Shown here in pieces: positions 1 through 6,302 of a stretch of DNA of 8,056 nucleotides; the stretch's first letter is position 1, and the number at the start of each line of letters is the position of its first letter. The DNA is taken from assembly GCA_937982385.1 (NCBI GenBank), contig CALJMC010000037.1:1-8056 (forward strand), written 5' to 3'. The translations under genes and the position numbers were made by a program. Below the pieces are notes generated by a model. That model saw only the letters and a program-made list of their open reading frames with translations. It was not told the DNA's origin and ran no database searches. This stretch comes from an uncultured Rickettsiales bacterium (GTDB lineage Bacteria > Pseudomonadota > Alphaproteobacteria > Rickettsiales > UBA998).

Positions 1-291
1 CACCCAGCCATATTCCACCGCAGCATGATAGGCCGCAATAGAAGCAGTCGTGAGATACGACAACGCAGCTACAATCAGCATAAACCCAAAGAGCGGTTTG
101 TTGCGTTTTTTCCATGCCAACAGACCAACAAGCCCCGCCACAATCGCCGCCACATACGGCCAGCGTTGCATAATGCACAAATCACACGGATGCAGCCCAA
201 AACCATATTGCGAAATCAGCGCCATTCCCAGCGCCGTCTGCGCAAACAGCACACTCACAAGATGCGGCATATTGAAAAGTTTTTTAATCAT
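1..291 (-). CDS. dsbB: Disulfide bond formation protein DsbB, N-terminal part (cut by window edge)
   Basis: The reverse strand from 291 stays open for 97 codons to the window edge; the C-terminal part is missing. DsbB is an inner-membrane protein that reoxidises DsbA in the periplasm and passes electrons to quinone. Visible hallmarks: a hydrophobic first helix (about residues 10-27), then QYGFGLHPCDLCIMQRWP with the first redox Cys pair C36/C39 and the conserved Q42-R43, a second helix (about 45-60), a basic KKRNK loop, a third helix (about 66-86), and AAYHAAVEYGW, the usual lead-in to the second periplasmic loop. The second Cys pair lies beyond the window. The start ATG (291-289) has no convincing Shine-Dalgarno sequence; an in-frame ATG at 270 is an alternative. 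The gene is divergent from the tRNA-Leu gene. The family call is firm; start and completeness are not. Confidence 0.86.
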   Translation of the reverse strand, partial: MIKKLFNMPHLVSVLFAQTALGMALISQYGFGLHPCDLCIMQRWPYVAAIVAGLVGLLAWKKRNKPLFGFMLIVAALSYLTTASIAAYHAAVEYGWV

Positions 292-298
292 GCTAGCT

Positions 299-327
299 AG
301 TAAACCATTGACAGCGTTGTTTGTCTA
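299..327 (-). promoter_or_regulatory. Possible dsbB promoter, near-leaderless
   Basis: On the minus strand, TAGACA (327-322, 5 of 6 matches to TTGACA) is followed after 17 bases by TTTACT (304-299, 4 of 6 matches to TATAAT). Transcription would begin near 292, right at the proposed dsbB ATG, giving a leaderless or almost leaderless message. That agrees with the absence of a Shine-Dalgarno sequence. It overlaps the tRNA-Leu promoter on the other strand. Prediction by eye only. Confidence 0.3.
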
Positions 328-335
328 TCTATGAT
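308..335 (+). promoter_or_regulatory. Sigma-70-type promoter of tRNA-Leu
   Basis: A perfect -35 box TTGACA (308-313), a 16-base spacer, and -10 box TATGAT (330-335, 5 of 6 matches) lie just upstream of the tRNA gene. The bases right after the -10 box (336-340, GCGCG) form a G+C-rich discriminator, as is usual at stable-RNA promoters under stringent control. A start near 341-343 would leave a 5' leader of roughly 18-20 bases before the mature tRNA at 361. The stringent-control reading is inference from the discriminator alone. Confidence 0.7.
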
Positions 336-360
336 GCGCGAATTGGTGCCTTCTTTTAAT

Positions 361-445
361 GCCTCTGTGGCGGAATTGGTAGACGCGCCGGATTCAAAAT
401 CCGGTTCCTTCGGGAGTGGGAGTTCGATTCTCCCCGGAGGCACCA
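361..445 (+). tRNA. tRNA-Leu (anticodon CAA)
   Basis: A complete class II tRNA of 85 bases with encoded CCA (443-445). The acceptor stem pairs GCCTCTG (361-367) with CGGAGGC (435-441), with one T-G wobble. The anticodon stem CCGGA (388-392) pairs with TCCGG (400-404) around loop TTCAAAA, placing anticodon CAA at 395-397 (reads UUG). The long variable region (405-417) folds into a small TCC/GGA hairpin, as expected for tRNA-Leu. The T arm is GGGAG (418-422) with CTCCC (430-434) around TTCGATT, and the discriminator base is A442, the leucine identity base. The gene ends 5 bases from the stop codon of the convergent UPF0262 gene. Only a short T-rich stretch follows (447-455), and it runs into that gene. 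Confidence 0.97.
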
Positions 446-450
446 TTTTC

Positions 451-918
451 TTACTTAATATGCAGCACACAAATGAGCGTAAAAAGCCTTCGCGCTGTGT
501 CAAAATCGATGCGGATTTTGTCTTGTAGTAGGTCGCGGAGCATGGTGGAGCCTTCATTGTGGATTCCTCGGCGCCCCATGTCGACTGCTTCTACTTTGTA
601 GGCATTGGATGATTTTACAGCATCAAAATAGCTCTCGCAGATTAGGAAGTAATCTTTGACGATGCGGCGGAACGGCATGAGGGTCAACGTTTCAAGATGG
701 ACATTGTCATTGGCGTCCGTCATTCCAAATTGAAGACGATTATCAGTCACGCCAAGATGCAGCTTATAAGGTCCTTCATTCATCTCGACGGGGTCAAACT
801 GGTTTTCTTCGAGCAAATCACGAATGGCGGTTGCACGCTCACTTTCCACCTCGGGCGCACGGCGGATGATAGTCCCCTCGTCCAACGTCAATGCAGCAAT
901 ATATTCACTATTAGGCAT
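451..918 (-). CDS. UPF0262 family protein (conserved, function unknown)
   Basis: A 155-residue soluble protein matching the UPF0262 family as I know it. The characteristic segments are present: PEVESERATAIRDLLEEN (about 22-39), GPYKLHLGV (49-57), LMPFRRIVKDYFLICESYF (80-98), AVDMGRRGIHNEGS (111-124) and DFDTARRLFTLICVLH (138-153). Length is normal for the family and no signal peptide or membrane segment is seen. The biochemical role is not known to me. The start ATG (918-916) lies 2 bases after the hisD stop codon (923-921), so it is very probably translated from the his transcript. This hisD-UPF0262 pairing recurs in Alphaproteobacteria. The 3' end nearly touches the convergent tRNA-Leu gene, leaving no room for a terminator hairpin between them. 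Confidence 0.88.
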   Translation of the reverse strand: MPNSEYIAALTLDEGTIIRRAPEVESERATAIRDLLEENQFDPVEMNEGPYKLHLGVTDNRLQFGMTDANDNVHLETLTLMPFRRIVKDYFLICESYFDAVKSSNAYKVEAVDMGRRGIHNEGSTMLRDLLQDKIRIDFDTARRLFTLICVLHIK

Positions 919-920
919 AG

Positions 921-2213
921 CTAATCTTCCAGTCGCACGCGCGCCGAAAGCGCATGTGCCGTGAGTCCTTCATTATCTGCCAGTGTGGCAGTTGCCTCAG
1001 CAAGATGCAAGAATCCTGCCTTACTGCATTCTATAAGGGATGATTTCTTAATAAAATCATAAACACTTAAGCCCGAAGAGTAGCGCGCAGCTTGCGTGGT
1101 CGGAAGGACATGAGATGGCCCTGCGACATAATCACCCACAGCTTCAGGCGTATAGCGACCCAAAAATATTGCTCCGGCATTATGAATCTTTTTAGTCATA
1201 TCACGTGGATGTTCCACCGCTAGCTCCAAATGTTCTGGAGCGATGTTATTGATGAGCGGGATGGCATCATCCATGCTGTTCACTACTAAACATAAACCAT
1301 AGTTTTTGATGGATGCGGTGGCGATTTCCTTGCGAGAAAGGTCTTTTAGAATGTCTGAGATAGCAGCATCTACAGCATCTGCAAAGGCTGCATCATCAGT
1401 GATTAAAACCGACTGCGCATTTTCGTCATGCTCGGCTTGGCTGAGCAAATCAGCGGCAATCCAGCGCGGGTTATTTTGTGCATCTGCCACCACTAAAATT
1501 TCAGATGGCCCGGCGATGGTGTCAATCCCCACCTTGCCAAACACCTGGCGTTTGGCTTCCGCGACATAGGCATTTCCGGGGCCAACAATTTTATAAACGG
1601 GGCTGATGCACGCCGTGCCATAGGCCAGTGCAGTCACTGCCTGCGCCCCACCGATTTTATAGATTTCATCAACGCCCGCGAGTTTTGCCGCCACCAACAC
1701 AGAGGGATTAATCACCCCATCTTGCGCGGGAGCAACCATCACTAAACGTTTTACGCCCGCGACCTTTGCAGGAATCGCATTATGCAACACGCTCGATGGA
1801 TAGGACGCCTTACCACCCGGCACATAAATGCCAACATCGGTAATCGCGTTCCATGTCATGCCAAGACGATTGCCAACAGAGTCAGTATATTCAATATCAT
1901 CTGGTGTTTGCTTTTCATGAAAGTGACGCAAACGCCCCGCCGCCATGCTCAGCGCTTCTTTCACATCCTCTGCACATGCCGCCTCAGCCGCTTCGATCTC
2001 AACATCACTCACGCGCATAGTTTTAGGCGTCAGGCTTAGATTATCAAACTTCTTCGTTAACTCACACACCGCCTCATCACCGCGCTTTCGCACATCTGCA
2101 ATAATCTCCGCCACAACAGGCGCAACCGAGCCCGTATTCTCACTGCGCGCTTCCAACAAGGCTTCAAATTGCGCTTGGAAATTCTCATCAAATGCATTGA
2201 GGCGCTTAAGCAT
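921..2213 (-). CDS. hisD: Histidinol dehydrogenase
   Basis: Catalyses the last two steps of histidine synthesis, the NAD-dependent four-electron oxidation of L-histidinol to L-histidine through histidinal; cytoplasmic, zinc-dependent, homodimeric. The 430-residue length is standard. Numbering from MLKRLNAF, the family signature [18 protein letters not shown] occupies about 128-145, followed by [16 protein letters not shown] (211-226) and [11 protein letters not shown] (258-268). Zinc ligands map to Q259, H262, D361 ([15 protein letters not shown]) and H420 (GLTAH); the catalytic pair is E327-H328 ([10 protein letters not shown]). All key residues are present. I chose the ATG at 2213 over an in-frame ATG at 2237 because it has AAGGAG seven bases upstream and gives the usual family N-terminus. 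This start overlaps the hisG stop by 8 bases, so translation is likely coupled. Confidence 0.97.
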   Translation of the reverse strand: MLKRLNAFDENFQAQFEALLEARSENTGSVAPVVAEIIADVRKRGDEAVCELTKKFDNLSLTPKTMRVSDVEIEAAEAACAEDVKEALSMAAGRLRHFHEKQTPDDIEYTDSVGNRLGMTWNAITDVGIYVPGGKASYPSSVLHNAIPAKVAGVKRLVMVAPAQDGVINPSVLVAAKLAGVDEIYKIGGAQAVTALAYGTACISPVYKIVGPGNAYVAEAKRQVFGKVGIDTIAGPSEILVVADAQNNPRWIAADLLSQAEHDENAQSVLITDDAAFADAVDAAISDILKDLSRKEIATASIKNYGLCLVVNSMDDAIPLINNIAPEHLELAVEHPRDMTKKIHNAGAIFLGRYTPEAVGDYVAGPSHVLPTTQAARYSSGLSVYDFIKKSSLIECSKAGFLHLAEATATLADNEGLTAHALSARVRLED

Positions 2214-2859
2214 TGAGCGTCTCCTTGAAAGAATCAATGAGGGGCTGGATAATCTCTCCGCGCGTCTTCAACGACCCACGACGGACAATCAGTTTCGCTG
2301 AAATATCCATAATTTTTTCCACTTCGACCAAGCCATTCGCTTTGAGGGTGTTGCCCGTGGACACCAAATCCACAATGCGTTCACACAAACCAAGCATGGG
2401 CGCTAGCTCCATCGCACCGTTCAGCTTGATGCATTCCGCCTGCACGCCACGCGCTTCAAAGAATTTCTTGGTGAGGTTAGGATATTTTGTCGCGACCTTC
2501 ACATGCGTCCAGCTTTTCGGGTTGTCACTCTTTGCCAAATCGACAGGCTCCGCCACTGACAAACGACATTTACCAATCTGCAAATCGAGCGGTACATAAA
2601 TATCAGGATAGTCGAATTCTTCCAAAACATCACTGCCTGCAACACCAATATCAGCGCCACCATATGCTACAAACGTAGGCACATCAAAGCTTCGTACACG
2701 AATAATCTTCACGTCTTCACGATTCGTGTCAAACATCAGTTTACGGCTGGCATCATCGAAAAAATCCGCCTCAGGGCGAATATCCGCCGCATTCAGCAAT
2801 GGTTCCAACTCTTTATAGATGCGCCCCTTTGGGACTGCTAATGTAATTTTTTGACTCAT
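2206..2859 (-). CDS. hisG: ATP phosphoribosyltransferase, short form
   Basis: First enzyme of histidine synthesis: condenses ATP with PRPP to give phosphoribosyl-ATP in the cytoplasm. The 217-residue protein contains [16 protein letters not shown] (7-22), [19 protein letters not shown] (57-75), [17 protein letters not shown] (122-138) and a phosphate-binding stretch [14 protein letters not shown] (164-177). It stops shortly after [11 protein letters not shown] and lacks the C-terminal regulatory (ACT-like) domain of the roughly 300-residue long form. It is therefore the short form, which in known cases needs the HisRS-like partner HisZ for activity and feedback control. No hisZ lies in this window. 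The start ATG (2859-2857) has only a weak Shine-Dalgarno sequence. It is the first gene of the hisG-hisD-UPF0262 unit and diverges from bioA. Confidence 0.95.
   Translation of the reverse strand: MSQKITLAVPKGRIYKELEPLLNAADIRPEADFFDDASRKLMFDTNREDVKIIRVRSFDVPTFVAYGGADIGVAGSDVLEEFDYPDIYVPLDLQIGKCRLSVAEPVDLAKSDNPKSWTHVKVATKYPNLTKKFFEARGVQAECIKLNGAMELAPMLGLCERIVDLVSTGNTLKANGLVEVEKIMDISAKLIVRRGSLKTRGEIIQPLIDSFKETLNA
2221..2226 (-). promoter_or_regulatory. Shine-Dalgarno sequence that fixes the hisD start
   Basis: AAGGAG on the minus strand, seven bases before the ATG at 2213-2211. It lies within the last codons of hisG. The alternative ATG at 2237 would lie upstream of it, so this site supports the shorter 430-residue HisD and coupled translation. 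Confidence 0.75.
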
Positions 2860-2910
2860 GATTCTATTTCTAACCTGTTCAACTCTAGTGTTACATAAGC
2901 CATATCGTAC

Positions 2911-2927
2911 AAAAAACGAAGTTTTTT
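2911..2927. repeat. A/T-rich inverted repeat in the hisG-bioA spacer
   Basis: AAAAAAC (2911-2917) and GTTTTTT (2921-2927) form a perfect 7-base inverted repeat around GAA. It sits roughly midway in the 105-base spacer between the two divergent genes. It could be a protein-binding or bent-DNA site affecting both promoters, or simply low-complexity sequence. I found no convincing -35/-10 pair for either gene in the spacer. Confidence 0.35.
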
Positions 2928-2964
2928 TAGTAATTCGTTCACACTTTCGCTATATGGTGAAGCC

Positions 2965-4302
2965 ATGACATCAAAAAACAAACACCCTGATTGGCTGAAA
3001 TCTGGCTGGGACCATATCTGGCTCCCATACTCACAGATGCAAACAACGCCACTTCCCAACGCCGCTGTGAAAACAGAGGGCTGTACCATCACGCTTGATG
3101 ACGGACGCAAATTGATAGACGGCATTTCCTCATGGTGGTCGGCAGCGCATGGCTATAATCACCCGCATATTATTGATGCAATGAAGAAACAACTCGATAC
3201 CATGCCGCATGTCATGTTTGCAGGCTTTGCCAACGAACCTGCCTACCGATTAGCAGAGAAACTGGCAGCGATTGCGCCAACTTCCTCCACCGAGGGTGCA
3301 CCAAAACTCACTCGCACATTCTTCTCTGATTCGGGATCAACTGCCGTGGAAGTCGCGATGAAAATGGCGCTGCAATATTGGCAAAATAAAGAGCAACCTC
3401 GCCGTGATCGTTTTATTTGCATGGAACATGGCTATCATGGTGACACAATGGGCGCGATGTCCATCAGTGATCCAGTACATGGCATGCATAAAGCCTTCAA
3501 AAAGGTGCTGCCAAAGCATTATGTCATTGAGATGCCCTCAGATGAATATGATTTCGCAGAATTTGATGAAACGCTTAGTGGCATTGCCAACCAAGTCGCG
3601 GCACTCTTCATGGAGCCGCTAGTACAAGGTGCTGGCGGCGTAAAATTCCATTCACCCGATACGCTCGCCGAAATTCGTAGACTCTGCGCCAAGCATGATA
3701 TCTTATTCATTGCCGATGAAATCGCGACAGGTTTTTATCGCACAGGAAACCGCTTTGCCTGCGATGAGGCTGATATTGTGCCCGACATCATGACGCTCGG
3801 CAAAGGACTCACGGGCGGGACAATGACACTCGGCGCAACCATGGTATCCGAAAAAGTATATAGTGCGTTCCTAGGCGACGATAATAGCACCGCCTTTGTG
3901 CATGGCCCCACCTATATGGGCAACCCGCTCGCATGTTCCGCCGCCCTCGCCTCACTCGAATTGTTCGAAAATGGCACCTATATGAATGATGTCATCAATA
4001 TCGAAAACCAACTCTATAGCGAACTGACACCATTGCGCGAACTCACGGGCGTCGTTGATGTTCGTATTCGCGGCGCCATTGGCGTAGTACAATTAGCCTC
4101 AGAACATCTCGATATTCCTGAATTACGCGCAGCATTCGCCAAGCATGATGTATGGGTACGCCCGTTCGCCGATGTCGTCTATTTGATGCCGCCACTCACC
4201 ATTCAGCCCGATGAACTCTCCAAGCTCACACAAGCTGTGTGTAGCGTTGTGGAAGAGTGGTCGAAAAATCTACGTATTAAACTAAGTCATTTATTTGACT
4301 GA
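2965..4302 (+). CDS. bioA: Adenosylmethionine-8-amino-7-oxononanoate aminotransferase (DAPA synthase)
   Basis: A PLP-dependent class III aminotransferase of biotin synthesis. It converts 8-amino-7-oxononanoate to 7,8-diaminononanoate, using S-adenosylmethionine as amino donor. The 445-residue protein carries BioA-specific features: DHIWLPYSQMQ (16-26), DGISSWWSAAHGYNHP (52-67) with the substrate-site W57-W58, HGYHGDTMGAMS (155-166) with Y157, EPLVQGAGG (217-225), ADEIATGFYRTG (250-261) with D251 that contacts the PLP ring nitrogen, TLGKGLTGGTMTL (277-289) with Schiff-base lysine K280, HGPTYMGNPLACSAA (313-327) and VWVRPF (396-401) with R399. All expected residues are present. The start has GGTGA four bases upstream, a modest ribosome site. 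No other bio genes are in the window; the next gene follows after 26 bases and is probably co-transcribed. Confidence 0.96.
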   Translation: MTSKNKHPDWLKSGWDHIWLPYSQMQTTPLPNAAVKTEGCTITLDDGRKLIDGISSWWSAAHGYNHPHIIDAMKKQLDTMPHVMFAGFANEPAYRLAEKLAAIAPTSSTEGAPKLTRTFFSDSGSTAVEVAMKMALQYWQNKEQPRRDRFICMEHGYHGDTMGAMSISDPVHGMHKAFKKVLPKHYVIEMPSDEYDFAEFDETLSGIANQVAALFMEPLVQGAGGVKFHSPDTLAEIRRLCAKHDILFIADEIATGFYRTGNRFACDEADIVPDIMTLGKGLTGGTMTLGATMVSEKVYSAFLGDDNSTAFVHGPTYMGNPLACSAALASLELFENGTYMNDVINIENQLYSELTPLRELTGVVDVRIRGAIGVVQLASEHLDIPELRAAFAKHDVWVRPFADVVYLMPPLTIQPDELSKLTQAVCSVVEEWSKNLRIKLSHLFD

Positions 4303-4328
4303 CCCATCTTTGTGACTATGATGAGCAG

Positions 4329-6188
4329 ATGTTCGATTCAATCCTACTAGCATTCAATGCTGATTTCCATTTATGGATGACCTTCGGCTTCATCATGGTC
4401 GCCGTTGTGCTTTACGCAACCGAAAAACTTCCGATGGAAATCACATCTCTCGCTATTTTATGCGCAATGCTGATGTTCTTTCATTTCTTCCCGCTCAATG
4501 CGGGCGGTGGAGGGCAATTCTCACCTGACAGATTCCTGCTCGGCTTTGCCAATCCCGCGCTCATTGCCGTGCTCGCCCTCCTCATCATGGGGCAAGCCAT
4601 CATCAATACAGGCTCGCTCAACATGCTCTCGCGTGTCATTACCAAATTCGCTACCAAGAGTTATCACCTCTCCATATTATTCACGCTCGTAGGCGTAATG
4701 TTCCTGAGCGGATTCATCAATAACACGCCAACCTGTGTCGTCTTTATCCCCATCATGCTCGCCATCGCACGCGAAGCAGACGTCTCACCTTCCAAAGTAA
4801 TGATGCCCCTTTCCTATGCGTCCATCTTCGGTGGAACCATGGTGCTGATTGGCTCCTCTACCAACCTGCTCGTCTCAGGTGTCGCACAGGGCATGGGGTT
4901 TGAGCCACTCGGCATGTTTGATTTTACCTTTCCTGGCTTAATCATTGGTGCGGTGGGCTTGATCTATTTCATTTTCATCCTGCCACGCTTGTTGGTTGAC
5001 CGCGCCCCCCTCGCCTCACAGGTCATGGGTGATGCACAGCGTCACTTCGTGATTCAGCTCGAAATTGATCAACAATCCGAACTCGTCGGGCGCAAACTCA
5101 ATGAAGAAGATTTACTCGGCGTAGAAGATGTCACTGTGAAAATGCTGCAACGCCATGAGCACGCCTATATCACGCCGTTTGATGATAATCTCACCATCCA
5201 GCCTTTTGATGTGATTGTCCTCAACGCCACCAAAGAATCGCTGATGGCATTGCTCTCGGGCGATAAAAAGAAAATGCTCGGGAAGATGGCAGCGGTGGAT
5301 GCCGCATCGGGCAGAGAAAATATCGAAGACGCAGAAAACTTGGTAATGTCAGAAGTCCTCGTCGCTCCCGCATCGCGTATGATTGGTCAAAATATTGAGC
5401 AGCTCGGTTTCTTCCACAACACGCATTGCACCGTGCTGGGCATTCAACGTCGCTCGCGCATGATTACCACCCGCATGACCGAAATTCGTTTGGCCGCAGG
5501 TGACGTAATGTTGGTCATGGGACCACGCGAAAACATTGCAGAACTAGGCTTAAGCACCGATGTGATGGTGATGGAAAGCTCAATGCAAGACCTCCCCTCC
5601 AAGAAATATGCCTTCCGCGTAAACCTTATTTTCGCCGCTGTTGTCGCCTCCGCCACCCTCTTTGCCGTACCTATTTATATCGGTGCATTTGTCGGCGCGA
5701 TGGCAGTAATTGTCACAGGCTGCCTCAATACCCGCCAAGCCGCCCGCGCCCTCGATGGACAAATCATCCTGCTCGTCGCCGCAGGTATCGCAATGGGAAC
5801 CGCACTCCAAGTCACAGGAGGCGCGGCATATCTCGCCGATGCACTCATTAGCGCAACCGATGGTGCCGATGCAGTATGGGTAATGTCAGCCCTCTTCCTT
5901 CTGATGGCGATTTCTACCAATGTACTCTCAAACAACGCCACTGCCCTCATCTTCACACCGATTGCCATCAACACAGCCGAATTGCTCAATGCGCCGCCTG
6001 AGATGTTCATCCACGCCGTCATCTTTGCCGCAAATTGCTGCTCACTCGCTTCCCCCATCGGCTACCAAACCAATCTGCTCGTGATGGGTCCAGGACATTA
6101 TAAATTTGTAGATTACATTAAAGCAGGTATTCCACTTTCCATCATTGTATGGATGACCTACACTGCGTTTGCGTATTATTATTATTGA
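4329..6188 (+). CDS. SLC13/DASS-family anion transporter with two internal TrkA-C (RCK-C) domains
   Basis: A 619-residue inner-membrane protein. The N-terminal half (about 15-225) has several hydrophobic helices with FLSGFINNTPTCVVFIP (125-141) and IGSSTNLLVSG (174-184). Two soluble TrkA-C-like domains follow (about 239-308 and 340-408), each with an opening strand, a small-residue turn and a late G/QPxDVIVL or AAGDVMLVMG strand. The second membrane half (about 430-615) repeats the motif pair as NVLSNNATALIFTP (531-544) and SPIGYQTNLLVMG (575-587). Paired NNT/SSTN-type motifs are the hallmark of sodium-coupled DASS carriers. Relatives carry dicarboxylates, sulfate or other anions; the substrate cannot be read from sequence. 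The cytoplasmic TrkA-C pair suggests ligand gating. The start ATG lies 26 bases after bioA and lacks a clear Shine-Dalgarno sequence. The protein ends in four tyrosines encoded by a TAT run. Confidence 0.9.
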   Translation: MFDSILLAFNADFHLWMTFGFIMVAVVLYATEKLPMEITSLAILCAMLMFFHFFPLNAGGGGQFSPDRFLLGFANPALIAVLALLIMGQAIINTGSLNMLSRVITKFATKSYHLSILFTLVGVMFLSGFINNTPTCVVFIPIMLAIAREADVSPSKVMMPLSYASIFGGTMVLIGSSTNLLVSGVAQGMGFEPLGMFDFTFPGLIIGAVGLIYFIFILPRLLVDRAPLASQVMGDAQRHFVIQLEIDQQSELVGRKLNEEDLLGVEDVTVKMLQRHEHAYITPFDDNLTIQPFDVIVLNATKESLMALLSGDKKKMLGKMAAVDAASGRENIEDAENLVMSEVLVAPASRMIGQNIEQLGFFHNTHCTVLGIQRRSRMITTRMTEIRLAAGDVMLVMGPRENIAELGLSTDVMVMESSMQDLPSKKYAFRVNLIFAAVVASATLFAVPIYIGAFVGAMAVIVTGCLNTRQAARALDGQIILLVAAGIAMGTALQVTGGAAYLADALISATDGADAVWVMSALFLLMAISTNVLSNNATALIFTPIAINTAELLNAPPEMFIHAVIFAANCCSLASPIGYQTNLLVMGPGHYKFVDYIKAGIPLSIIVWMTYTAFAYYYY

Positions 6189-6194
6189 TTTTAT

Positions 6195-6274
6195 TATTGC
6201 GCCTGCTACGGGCTCCTGCCCTCCGCAATACGCGACTGCTTCGCAGGCTCAAGGCTGACTCGGACATACTGTCC
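6195..6274. repeat. Cluster of inverted repeats in the spacer before the TRAP gene
   Basis: This 80-base stretch holds several overlapping inverted repeats. TATTGCG (6195-6201) pairs with CGCAATA (6224-6230), enclosing GGGC (6210-6213) with GCCC (6218-6221). GCCTGC (6201-6206) pairs with GCAGGC (6243-6248). CTGC (6236-6239) pairs with GCAG (6243-6246). GGACA (6262-6266) pairs with TGTCC (6270-6274). It is more G+C-rich than the sequence just before it. No T-tract follows on the plus strand, so it is not a textbook Rho-independent terminator. It resembles the dispersed palindromic elements found between bacterial genes. It could also end the bioA-transporter transcript or lie in the leader of the TRAP gene. 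Its repeat status cannot be tested within one window. Confidence 0.5.
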
Positions 6275-6302
6275 TCGTAACCACTAACTAAGAGTAACAA
6301 AC

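Noticed and set aside
25..334. Plus-strand open frames at 25-300 and 50-334
   Set aside because: They lie antisense to dsbB, whose motifs (CDLC, QR, YHAAVEYGW) are clear on the minus strand. The frames have no ribosome site and low-complexity, unlikely protein content.
446..460. Terminator for the tRNA gene
   Set aside because: There is a short T-rich stretch but no hairpin other than the tRNA itself, and it runs into the UPF0262 coding end.
2214..2237. Longer hisD start at 2237 (eight more residues)
   Set aside because: No good ribosome site precedes it, the added residues are not typical of HisD, and the AAGGAG site at 2221-2226 points to the ATG at 2213.
2860..2964. Biotin-operator (BirA or BioR box) or histidine attenuator in the divergent spacer
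   Set aside because: I looked for a TTATnnATAA-type BioR box, a BirA-like palindrome and a His-rich leader peptide with a terminator. None is present; TTACATAA at 2891-2898 is too short and not a match.
2856..3125. Minus-strand frame overlapping the hisG-bioA spacer and the bioA start
   Set aside because: It is antisense to well-conserved bioA sequence and shows no recognisable protein features.
6174..6198. TAT/ATT trinucleotide run at the end of the transporter gene
   Set aside because: It explains the four terminal tyrosines but is short; without strain comparison there is no support for phase variation.
6195..6230. Rho-independent terminator after the SLC13 gene
   Set aside because: A hairpin can form, but the stem is interrupted by an unequal internal loop and no T-tract follows on the plus strand.
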